Source: Euptelea pleiosperma (lineage: Eukaryota; Streptophyta; Magnoliopsida; Ranunculales; Eupteleaceae). From it: a DNA stretch of 64,000 nucleotides. Both the position numbers and the translations under genes were made by a program. The first letter of the stretch is position 1, and the number at the start of each line of letters is the position of its first letter. The notes below the pieces were generated by a model. That model had not been told where the DNA came from. It ran no database searches and saw only the letters and a program-made list of their open reading frames with translations. The stretch is taken from the NCBI GenBank assembly GCA_035048495.1, contig CM068541.1:12593929-12657928 (forward strand). The letters are read 5' to 3'. This document shows positions 54,407-63,271 of the stretch, piece after piece.

Positions 54407-54575
54407 ATGGCCGCCAATGATTCTGCAACTTCTTCGGCAGCTCCAATTCTTGCTGCTCCTTTGCCGAATCTCTCTTCTGTCACTCATTTTTTGAATATTA
54501 AACTTGATAGGGACAATTTCCTCCCGTGGCATTCTCAGTTCCTGTCCATTCTCCGCCTCCACGACCTTGAAGGGT
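54407..54575 (+). mobile_element. Ty1/copia gag N-terminal fragment
   Basis: The ATG at 54407 opens a Ser/Ala/Pro-rich start, then FLNIKLDRDNFLPWHSQFLS and LRLHDLEGY, the usual LxxxNFxxWxxQ..LxxxxLxGY start of copia gag. It runs directly into a Mutator-type MITE arm at ~54580. No other part of the element is present. Confidence 0.75.
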
Positions 54576-54579
54576 ACAA

Positions 54580-54680
54580 CGTACAATATGAGCTACGTAG
54601 CACACTGTCAGGGGACGCTGACGGTATGGATGTTTGGCCAGTCCCTCGGTTGACCGCCAAACCAAATGTACTTTTTATTT
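54580..54680. mobile_element. Half of a Mutator-type MITE
   Basis: ACAATATGAGCTACGTAGCA then GACGGTATGGATGTTTGGCC match the left arm of the MITE at 39.2 kb. The right arm is missing. Confidence 0.65.
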
Positions 54681-54790
54681 AGATAATTGGGCTCTAGCTT
54701 CGACCCGATGATGTTTTTTTCTTTTGTTTTTTTGTTTTTTTCTTAAAGGTTTGGCTTAATCACTGTTAGCGGGGCTCCAGGCGTTCCTAA

Positions 54791-55778
54791 GGGGGCGTTT
54801 GGCAACACAAAAATAAGTAATTTATTGACTTTTATAAGCCAAAAAGTTAAAAAGTTAGTTTGGAGCCACGACAACAAAGGTACATTTTTCGTACATTCAC
54901 TTTATGGGGCATTGGAAGGGGACGAATTAAAAGAATTTCCGGCAACTAATATATGGTGCAATAGAACTCCATCCAAAGTACGATTCTTAGTTTGGTGTGC
55001 TGTTTGAGGAAGACTACAAACAATGAATTTTCTGTGGAAGAGAAGAATGAGAATTGTGGATCATTGTCCACTGTGCTTACGCAGTGGGGAATCAGTGGAT
55101 CATTTGTTCTTACATTGCAATAGCGCATGGATGATTTGGACAACGTTCTTTAGAGAGCTTGGGGTGATTTGGGTAGTTCCTAAGACGGTTAAAGAGCTAT
55201 TTTTTGCATGGCCATCTAGGGAAAAGAATGTAGACATTGACTCCTTTTGCGGTCATTCAGGATTTGTGGAGGGAGAGGAATAATAGAGTATTTGAGAGTA
55301 AAAGCCTACAGGAGGAGCAACTTGTGGTGGAGATCAAAGCACTAGTGTACTTCTGAATTAAGTTGTATGAGGAAGGAAAAGGCATATTCTTCGAAGATTT
55401 AGTATTTAAATGGGCTGATTTGGTCAGGTGTGAGAGAGTTTAGAGGTAGGAGGCGGCAGGTGTTTAGGTTTGTTCTCTTTATTGTTGTATTTTATTTGCT
55501 TTGTATATTTTAGCTTTTGGTAGGCCTCTAAGGTTCTTTCAATAAAATTGTTATACTTATCAAAAGAAGTTTGGATGCGTTTCATATTTTGAAAAGTTAA
55601 AAACTAACTTAAAATTGAAGTTAAATTTTTTAGCTTTTAACTTCTAAGAGAAATTACTTCTCAAAAATTAGAAGGCCTCCCGACACTTTTAATTTCTATG
55701 ACTTTTTGGAGATAAAAATCAACTAGTAACTGCTACTACAAGTAGAAATGCTTTTACTTCTCGTTCCCAAACGCCCCC
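54791..55778. mobile_element. Tourist-like (PIF/Harbinger) MITE interrupted by a LINE
   Basis: The ends GGGGGCGTTTGG and CCAAACGCCCCC are perfect inverse complements, flanked by TAA on both sides (54788-54790, 55779-55781). Without the LINE (54865-55567) and one target repeat, the element is ~277 bp. Arms carry AGTCAATAAATTACTT-like and AGAAATTACTTCTC words shared with the 22.4-kb copy. Confidence 0.82.
54865..55567 (+). mobile_element. 5'-truncated LINE inside the MITE
   Basis: It encodes the zf-RVT part of LINE ORF2 (TPSKVRFLVWCAV, then DHCPLCLRSGESVDHLFLHC, RERNNRVFES, GIFFEDLVFKWADL) with stops, and ends ATACTTATCAAAAG, the 3' end type of the 2.2-kb LINE. It is flanked by AGTTTGGA (54857-54864 and 55568-55575). 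The tail is short. It inserted into a pre-existing MITE. Confidence 0.83.
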
Positions 55779-55799
55779 TAAGTCTGACGTGCAATGGGT

Positions 55800-55990
55800 A
55801 TGAGTGGTTTGGCCTGTGGCATGCCTGGGCTAGAATTGGGCCTTGGTGATAGGTTTTAGGCACTTTTGCTTACTCCAGCCCACCCCAAGCTCGAACTATC
55901 AACAGCCCTACTCAAAGCTGCAGACGGGTTTTGAACCCAAGACCAGTCACTCATGACTCAACAATCGAACTCTGCTTACCGAAAAAGAAA
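55800..55990 (-). mobile_element. Possible tRNA-derived SINE
   Basis: On the minus strand, GACTGGTCTTGGGTTCAAAA followed by CCCG resembles a pol III box B (GGTTCAANNCC), and TTGAGTCATGAGTGAC before it is SINE-like. Box A and an A tail are unclear, so this is tentative. Confidence 0.35.
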
Positions 55991-56906
55991 AACAATTAAG
56001 GCCCCTACCAGCACATTATTTAGTCATCAGGATTGCTCTAGACTGGTACAACTAATCAAGGAAGTTTAAATGATTTATAGCTTTGTACGTAAATTACCAA
56101 AATGTGGAAATCAATGCTTTATATACAAGCGAAAACCTAGCATTCATTCATTCGACCATAAATAAAAATAAAAAATAAACTTCTGAGATCATGAAGAACT
56201 AATTATTCGACGATACTCTTGTTTATTTGTCACTAGTGGGTGGCCCGAGCGGTCATTCCCACAGCACTCTCTGACAAAGTGTTTGCCAAAAGCAGGTGTG
56301 TGGCTAAGATCCACCGTCCATTTGAAGGATAAGATCTCAGCCACTCTTTGTTGAAATCGGAGAAGATAAGATAAGAGATAAGACAACTTCCCTGTTGGGT
56401 TATATAGATAGAAGCAGTTCTAATGTAGCGTAGATTATAGTTAGTTTCTTAGCTTTGAAGTTTAAAATCCTATACAGACCACCAGTCTTGCCGGATGGTA
56501 GATGTGTACCATCTCCTTGTGGGCTATCATAGGTTCAACACTTCCCCAGTGTTGCAATTACGCTACAGATGGAGTTCCCCGCGTTAAAGCCGGTATAGCC
56601 TGCGTTGTCTACAACAACAAAAACAAAAAGTGTTTGAATGACCATATATACATCTCACTGTAGTATGAATTCAAAACTTCAAATATTTTTTGACTCAGAG
56701 TGAAGATAACAATGAACAATTGATGAAACATACTAAACCAACACAAGAAAACCATCTAATAGAAGCCTTAACAAACCTACATTTCAGTTAAACACGACAA
56801 ATTATATAGCTACTACTAACCAATAAACATGTTAAGGCCCTCCAAATAAAAAAACTATTGAGCAAACAGTTTATTTTGGGACATTCTTTCTGTTAAAGCC
56901 TTTTCT
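55991..56906. other. No gene seen; 3' flank of gene H at the end
   Basis: Unassigned sequence. 56700-56906 resembles the 3' flank of gene F (AACACAAGAA.ACCATC.AAT, then TTTCAGTTAAA). Confidence 0.4.
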
Positions 56907-59420
56907 TCATCTTGGTCCTGACAGGACTGATGCCAATACTGGAGCTGTAACACCTGGATTTGCTTCTCCGCTAGCCTCTATTGGTGTCAAAGTTAAGAAG
57001 CTATAATCAGAGATGGGTTCTATCTCCATTACACCCTCTAAAACCATCACCACCATTGACACGGATGGTCTCTGAATGTAATCACCTTGTAAACACCAAA
57101 TAGCCATCCTTATCATCTTGACAGCTTCTTCTCCATGCTGTTGCATATCTTCACTATGTTTATCAACGATATCAAATAGTTGATCTGTTTCTGCCTTTTC
57201 CTTCACTACATGGAGTAGACATCCGATTTCTTCAGATTCTGAGTAATCCAAATTCTTTCGTCCACATATAATTTCCAGGACGACGACACCAAAGCTGTAT
57301 ACATCAACTTTCTCTGTAATCCCTCTGCTCAACCACCATTCAGGGGCCAAATACCCCCGCGTTCCCCTCAATGTAGTCATTACTTGGCTCTGATCCCTGT
57401 CGATCAGCCTAGCTAGCCCAAAATCAGAAACCTAGGAGGATATTTTGAGGTTTAATATCTAAGTGAGCTATTCTCTGCCTGCATTCCTCGTGGAGATATG
57501 CTAGTCCTTTGGCTACGTCAAGGATAATCTTCCATCTGGTTTGCCAATCAAGAGCAAACTCTTGGTTTCTTCCAAAGATCCATTTATCCAAGGACCCATT
57601 GCACATGTAATCATAAGCTTATAGCCTATGCAATTTCTCGGCGAAAATCCTACTAATTTTACCAAATTGACATGGTGAATGCTGCCTATTGTCTTGACCT
57701 CGGCTAAGAATTCTTTTCTTCCTTGACCTAAATTATCCAAGCGCTTCACTGCAACTTTGGTGCCGTTGTCCAGAATTCCATCGAAAACAGACCCAAATCC
57801 TCCACCTCCAAGCTTTCTTCGAAAATTCTCCTTGGCGGACTTCAAATCTTCATAAGAGAATCTCCTCGGCATTCCAGATACTTGATCTAAAGAACCCTCC
57901 CCTTCTGCCTCTACATCATCTTCCTCTACACCTTTACCCTTTCTAAAAGCTACAACACAGATACCAATTACAAGAAATGCCAAAAATAAAGCTCCCAGAC
58001 TAGATCCCAAAATTATTGCAATCAAACCTTTTCTCTTTCTTGAAGGTTTTGAAGGAGCATTTGGTCCAGGGAATGGATTGGGACTTGCTGCAACTGATGA
58101 GTTCTGCACTTTAATGAATGTCGAAAAATTATAACTGACTACTCCCTTCTGATTGCTCATCAGTGAGAAGATCTGGGATGGTAAGGAGCAATTCCCACTT
58201 GAGACATTTCCATGGTATCGGAACAGAGGTGCTTTGCAGGAACAATTCTTCAAACAGGCCTGCTTGCATTGCTCTACATCGGTGTTGGCAAGAACGGTAA
58301 CAAAATTGAAATAAGAAACATCATTAAGCTCTAGAAGGTGATGAAGGTGGGGAGTATTACAAGACAATTGTGTTGCTTCAACACATCCGAGACTGGGTTA
58401 GCTATAATCTAACTGCCTAAAATAGTTCCAATCTCCATCAGTTCCTACAGGACAACCGCATTGACGATTTGAGCAAACCCCATAACTCCCACAAACTGTG
58501 GGGTAAGCACAATCACCTGAACTGCCTGCCAAGATGTCAATTACCACATCATTAATCTGCCATTGGTAAACTCTAAGATGCCCATCTGACTCCAATCTCA
58601 TATACTGAAAATTCCCTTTCTCAGATGTGTACTTCAAAGAAATGGGCCTGTCAGGGAGAATATCAAGACTCCCAGTTTCGAATGACTTAGATTTATTGCC
58701 GCTTCCAAAGACATCACTATACATTTGGGGGGGATTAGCTTCAATAAAAGCATGCAGCCCATCATCAGCAACAGAAAGATAGAACGGACCTGGAGTCGAA
58801 TTCGATGCCGAAACACTGGCGACTAGCCTTTGTCCAACCACCAACTTCTGTCCGGGAAGCCAAGTGTCCGTCGGATGATCGAAAGACTGCAAAACAGTGG
58901 CGTTGTTAGAATAAAAAGTAGGAGGTTTCCAGTTCCAGTGAGACTCATGCCCCCAACAGACTTTCCAGATGTGTTGGTAGACCAAACAAGAGTGCCATCT
59001 GCATCTCTCAAGATCAAATCTCCGCCTGAGGTGAGTTGAAGTGTCGCATTCTCTTTCACAGGGTTATCTCTGTTTGCAGACCAGAGCACTTCTGGGCCAC
59101 TCCATTGGTTCATAAATGTGGAAATACCGGTCTTTCGTATTGCAAAGACGATGAGAAAGAAGGAATCACTTGTTGCATTGCCGAAGAAACCAAAACCGAT
59201 TCCTGGAAGATAAAATGAATTGGAGTTGTTGAGAAGGACAGGCCTCCAAAATACCAGTAAGGAAGGTCGTGCTTCCATTGGCAATGAAGGGGTTGTTAGT
59301 CCATGAAGTAGAGAGGCTTGCAGTGGCATAATCACCATATCTGGCATGGATTAATAGAGGAACAGATGAGAGAAGTAGTAGATGAAGAACACACTCTACA
59401 GCTTTTACGCGGATCAGCAT
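56907..59420 (-). pseudogene. G-type lectin receptor-like kinase gene H, heavily broken
   Basis: All family parts are present in order from the ATG at 59418-59420 (signal peptide VLHLLLLSSVPLLI) to the tail ASVLSGPR, but at least six lesions break them. A frame change in the early lectin domain lies at ~59240-59290. A 1-bp loss lies at ~58910 after TGTGNLLLF. An in-frame stop in LDYS lies at 58398-58400. A 1-bp loss near 57645 (CTCGGCGAAAATCC versus CTCGGCACAGAATCC in G) follows KLVGF, and a TAA in RLLAYE lies at ~57619. A 20-bp deletion at 57436 removes LDGNFNAK just before DFG. Open pieces: 58823-59347, 58398-58985, 57513-58367, 57424-57606, 56907-57380. The oldest and most decayed minus-strand full copy; non-functional. 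Confidence 0.9.
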
Positions 59421-59660
59421 TTTTTTTAATGTAAGATCGGCGTCGGGGCGAATGAGAGGCCGGGGAAGGGAAGAGAGCCAGAGAGGTGATTCGTGAAAGG
59501 CTGGAAACGGTCGTCCAAATATATCGAAAGAAAGTTTGATTTTTGGTTGTAGCCTTGTAGGTCTTCCCGGAATATTTTTTTCAACCTTCAAATTATTTTT
59601 TCATCGAAACGACTTCAAATTCAAAGTCTCCCCAGTCCCCTCCCAGAATGCCACTTGCTA
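59421..59660. other. 5' flank of gene H
   Basis: Probable former promoter and leader. No element named. Confidence 0.35.
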
Positions 59661-59769
59661 CACCATTTTTTTTTTCAGCGGTTTTTAGGGGGCAAGGCTG
59701 GACCGCGTACCAGCAGGAGCAACCAGGCTAGACCTGGCCCGGACAAGCTGGGGAAAGGGGATTTCTACT

Positions 59770-60934
59770 ACGGCTGCAACTTGGGCGGGCTCAACCCGAG
59801 CCCGACGGGGTTGAACCCGACATTAGGGTTGGGTTGGGTTAACCTTTTCAGAACTTGGGTTGGGCTCGGGCCGGATTTTTGGTAACCCGATCAAATAGGG
59901 TTGGGTTAGGGTTGAGGCTTGGCCCAACCCGACCCGAACCCGAACCCGACATACAAACTACATATATGTTAGTATATCGACAAACATCCACATAAAAATT
60001 TGGCAAATGAAGCAACCTATGGATGTTTGTCCTTATCAAACTAGAACCTTCGTGTGAGATTGCAAATTGCTCTTGAAATTACATTTTGGCATTTTATGTG
60101 ATCGATATTGAAAATATCGTGTTTTCTTTCACGATTGTTTTTTGTCATTTCCTTAGTAATTTTTATCATGCATTTTAGTTAATGAACTTTTCTCTTATTA
60201 TGAAAATATCATGTTTTCTTTCATGAGATGTTGGAAATGAAGCTATTTGGTTAGCATAATGGTTATTGTATTCAATGTTTAGAGGAGGCCGTTTTAAGGG
60301 TTTAATGGACTGGGGGTGTTACCGTTTAAACGGATTCAAATGGCCAGGGTCAAAATTGGATTTTAACAGAATTTTACAATTTTAACGGAATTTAACGTAA
60401 AAAATGGCGTTGAAATTCAAATTTTGAAATTTGAAATTTAAAAAAAAAAATCGAATTAAATCGAAATTTGACGGATTTTAACAGAATTTAACAGATTTAA
60501 TGGCCATTTTTTTCAAAAAAAAAAATTCAGAATTTAACAGCTGTTAAAATAGTTTTAACGACCGTTAAAACAAAAAAAAAAACGGCCGTTTAATTTAAAG
60601 CGTCAAAACGCGTGTAAACGGTTTTAACAGAAATGGGCTTGGGGCGTTACCGTTTAAACAGCCATTAAAACCGTTTAAAAGGCCATTTTTAAAACCATGA
60701 TTGTATTGACCAATAAATTATTTTAATAGAAAAAAGTTAGCAATCTTTCCGACCAATAAAAAAAATTAAGAAATTGACCAACCCGACTAACCTGATCAAT
60801 CCTACCAACCCTATCGGGTTGGAAAATCTAGGCCCGACCTTGGGTTGGGTTAGGTTAGGGTTCACATCCTTTAAGGTTGGGTTGGGCTAGTGTTGACCCC
60901 CAACCCGACCCAACCCGCCCGAGTTGCAGCCCTA
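59770..60934. mobile_element. Mutator-type non-autonomous element containing a hAT MITE
   Basis: The ends CGGCTGCAACTTGGGCGGGC and ACCCGCCCGAGTTGCAGCC are inverted repeats. Flanks are ATTTCTACT on both sides (59761-59769 and 60935-60943), a perfect 9-bp duplication. Subterminal GGTTGGGTTGGGTT / AACCCGACCCAACCC tracts are mirrored. Without the inserted hAT MITE (60273-60699) it is ~730 bp. No transposase ORF. Confidence 0.87.
60273..60699. mobile_element. hAT-type MITE, 427 bp, perfect 8-bp target duplication
   Basis: CAATGTTTAGAGGAGGCCG ... GGCCATTTTTAAAACCATG, flanked by ATTGTATT on both sides (60265-60272, 60700-60707). The same family as 7542-7957 in the opposite orientation, with the same GGGGCGTTACCGTTTAAAC motif. 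Confidence 0.9.
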
Positions 60935-61030
60935 ATTTCTACTCCAGGGCACAACCGCTCACTAGAAGAAACCTGCCTGTGAGGGATTGAACCCACGACC
61001 TCCCAAAAGTAACCCTATGAAAGAGTTGGC

Positions 61031-61447
61031 GCACCAATTGGTGGACATGCACCTAAAATCAGCTTGATTGGTGTCGTTGGATTTGAGTTTTCAATTATAG
61101 ACTTGGAACCCAACGTTTTACTACCACAACTCTGTTCACAAAACCCATAATTAAAAGAACTGTTCAAATCCAACGGCTAGGAATCACCAATCAAGCTTAT
61201 ATTTGCAATGTGGCTCTACAAGGGGTGGGCCAAACTTTCATGAGATCAGCGGGCCCAAAAGAGTGTGTTGTGGCATTTTTGGGCCCACTGATCAGCGGAG
61301 CAAAGTTTTACCAACACAGGGAGTAGTTACTTACCAATAAGAAAAAATTGGCAGTTATTTTTTTCTTCATTTTTTATTTTATTTTCTACTATTGTTTGAA
61401 TACATACCTTTTCATTACTTTTTGGAGTAATGATCTAACCCAAAAGA
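61031..61447. mobile_element. Decayed MITE and retroelement flank
   Basis: GCACCTAAAATCAGCTTGAT and ATCACCAATCAAGCTTATAT mirror each other; GGGCCAAACTTTCATGAGAT continues the group's motif. 61320-61447 is unassigned flank of the LTR. Confidence 0.45.
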
Positions 61448-61730
61448 TGTGGGGGAAAAATATCTGATCTAACCCACACAATCTTCGAGGTCAGACGATT
61501 CGGATTTTGGTGATGATCGGACGACTCTGATGCTCCAGGATGGAACTGCTTTCTCCTCTGCGAAGGATAGGATGATCTCCAGATGAGATTTGGTTGTACC
61601 TGTTGACAAGGCTCCGACGCTCAAGTCAGCTTGGGAAATGTAACAGGTTTTAGGAAATAGTAAAAGATTTCAGAGTTTAAGCTATCTGGATCTGGAGAGC
61701 AAGATCCTTTTCTCAGTCCTGAGGGTCTCA

Positions 61731-61738
61731 TATTTATA
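61731..61738 (-). promoter_or_regulatory. TATA box of the LTR
   Basis: TATAAATA on the minus strand within GGGTATAAATATGAGACCC. Its position about 280 bp from the LTR 3' end gives a plausible U3/R border. Confidence 0.6.
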
Positions 61739-62146
61739 CCCTTAGAACTGGCGTGACTCACCTTCCACGTGTCTAGTCATTATCAGTCAACGATGACTCA
61801 GATGGATTCTGTTATAAAACAGAATCTTATGGTTATATCTTGACTTCCTTGATTCGGTTATACCTGAAATAACTGAAGTGACACTGAGGTGGCATCCTTC
61901 GTGTCAGGTATTCGAATAAGGGGATGTCGAATTCGTGATAGTTCAACTAGCTGCCATGTGGCCAATATTCATTAGTTAAGAAATCGATTGTATTCAGAAT
62001 ACTTACCTCGTACGTAAGAGATCCTGCCACGTAAGTCATTTGACATTATCTGGCTTTGACGGGATGATATTGAAATAGATCCCGTCAAGTAAGTCTGATG
62101 ACCTTGACGGGATAAATACATCTAGCCAATAATGAGACCTTGCCGG

Positions 62147-62400
62147 GATGAGTTCCCGGGATGACATGTTTGGAGTTCCCGGGATGAGATACTTGAGTTG
62201 CCAGGATGAGTCCCGGGAAGAGATGTTGGAGTTCCCGGGATGATATACTTGAGTTTCCAGGATGAGTTCCCGGGATGACATGTTTGGAGTTCCCGGGATG
62301 ATATACTTGAGTTGCCAGGATGAATCCCGGGAAGAGATGTTGGAGTTCCCGGGATGATATACTTGAGTTTCCCGGATGAGTTCCTTGAGTTCCCGGGATG
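62147..62400. repeat. Higher-order minisatellite in the LTR U3, 114-bp period
   Basis: GATGAGTTCC begins at 62147, 62261 and 62375, exactly 114 bp apart. Each 114-bp unit consists of four ~28-bp variants around GAGTTCCCGGGATGATA. Frames on the minus strand (SSRELQHLFPG-like) are products of the repeat, not a protein gene. Confidence 0.88.
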
Positions 62401-62741
62401 AGATTGTAAAAGATCCCGTCAAATAGGTCTGGTGATCTTGGTGGGATGACACTCATCAATATGTCGGGCAAGATTGAATACTTCCCGACATATTAAAGGC
62501 TGAGACGTTAATATTCTCTGTTAGCATCACTTCCATGTGTCGATCATTCAATCCTGACACGTGGCATTTCCAAGTAATGGAAATCGTGTGACACGATGGG
62601 CAGTTTATGGCTCCTGATGATGATTCCAGCGCATTAACTCTCGCGTGCTGTCTTCTAACACGCATCGTGTATTCGAAACCGCACGTCCTAAGCCAGAGAT
62701 ACGTGTCCAATTTTGACTTGCTGGAAAATACGGCACCCACA

Positions 62742-62757
62742 TCGCCCCCCTTTTTGA
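62742..62757 (-). other. Polypurine tract of the gypsy element
   Basis: On the minus strand this reads TCAAAAAGGGGGGCGA and is followed at once by the LTR start TGTGGG. It is the plus-strand primer site in reverse transcription and fixes this LTR as the 3' one. Confidence 0.72.
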
Positions 62758-63077
62758 GAAGATCGATAAATGACCGTCGTATCTTCTGAAAAAGATCTTA
62801 GCCATCCACGTTTCATCTCTGTTTCTTAGCCGTTGGATCACATAATAACCAATCGATCACTTTCCTCCGCATTTAATACTGCGCTTACTGTTTGCTGTAT
62901 ACATGAGACGTGTCCGTAGCAACGTGCTGCCCAATGTACGTCGTCGAATGGAATGATTGATGGGTACAGTACTCGAGGGAATAGGTAACCGAACCGTCGA
63001 GTAACCAATCTTTCGAGTTTTGGCGCCCGAGATTTGATATTGCCAAGCTGCTGGTTTGATATAACCAGATCTTTGCC

Positions 63078-63084
63078 TATAAAA
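63078..63084 (+). promoter_or_regulatory. TATA box of the antisense ORF
   Basis: TATAAAA within TTGCCTATAAAAGATTTATT, 188 bp before the ATG at 63272. The stretch between them is pyrimidine-rich (CTTTCTTCCATTTCTTCGCT), as in plant leaders. Confidence 0.55.
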
Positions 63085-63271
63085 GATTTATTCACCGCTT
63101 TCTTCCATTTCTTCGCTCTGGTCAGTGCTCTGCAATACTTCAAGCTTCAAGCTCAAGCTGTTCTTCACCTGTATCTCTTCTGTTTGCTGCTTCCAGACTG
63201 TAACGGTACTTTTCTCTCATCTGCTATCCCCTCTCGTATACCTTCATCTTCCTCTTCATCTTCTTCTTCAA

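Larger units (their letters stand above)
59664..61030 (-). mobile_element. tRNA-derived SINE split by a 1.17-kb element
   Basis: On the minus strand: pol III box-B-like GGTCGTGGGTTCAATCCCTC (~60995), a body running to GTGCCCTGGAGTAGAAAT (60955-60935), interrupted, then resuming at 59769 (AGTAGAAATCCCC) to GCCTTGCCCCCTAAAAACCG and an A tail (T run 59666-59675 on the plus strand). The joined body is ~190 bp, in the size range of Au-like plant SINEs. Box A was not fixed, so the 5' edge is approximate. Confidence 0.6.
61448..62741 (-). mobile_element. 3' LTR of a Ty3/gypsy element (probably Tat lineage)
   Basis: Read on the minus strand, the LTR begins TGTGGGTGCCGTATTTTCC (62741 downward) directly after a polypurine tract. 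It has a TATA box and, further on, CTGACTTGAGCGTCGGAG (~61610), a phrase I know from U5 regions of plant gypsy LTRs. It may end at TTCCCCCACA (61448), which pairs with the TGTGGG start; an alternative end is ~61431. U3 is ~1 kb and contains a minisatellite. The other LTR lies outside the window, so neither identity nor a target duplication can be checked. Confidence 0.7.

Noticed and set aside
62036..62471. Two overlapping minus-strand open frames of ~130 codons
   Set aside because: They are translations of the TTCCCGGGATGA minisatellite in two frames. They have low complexity, no motif and no independent start context.
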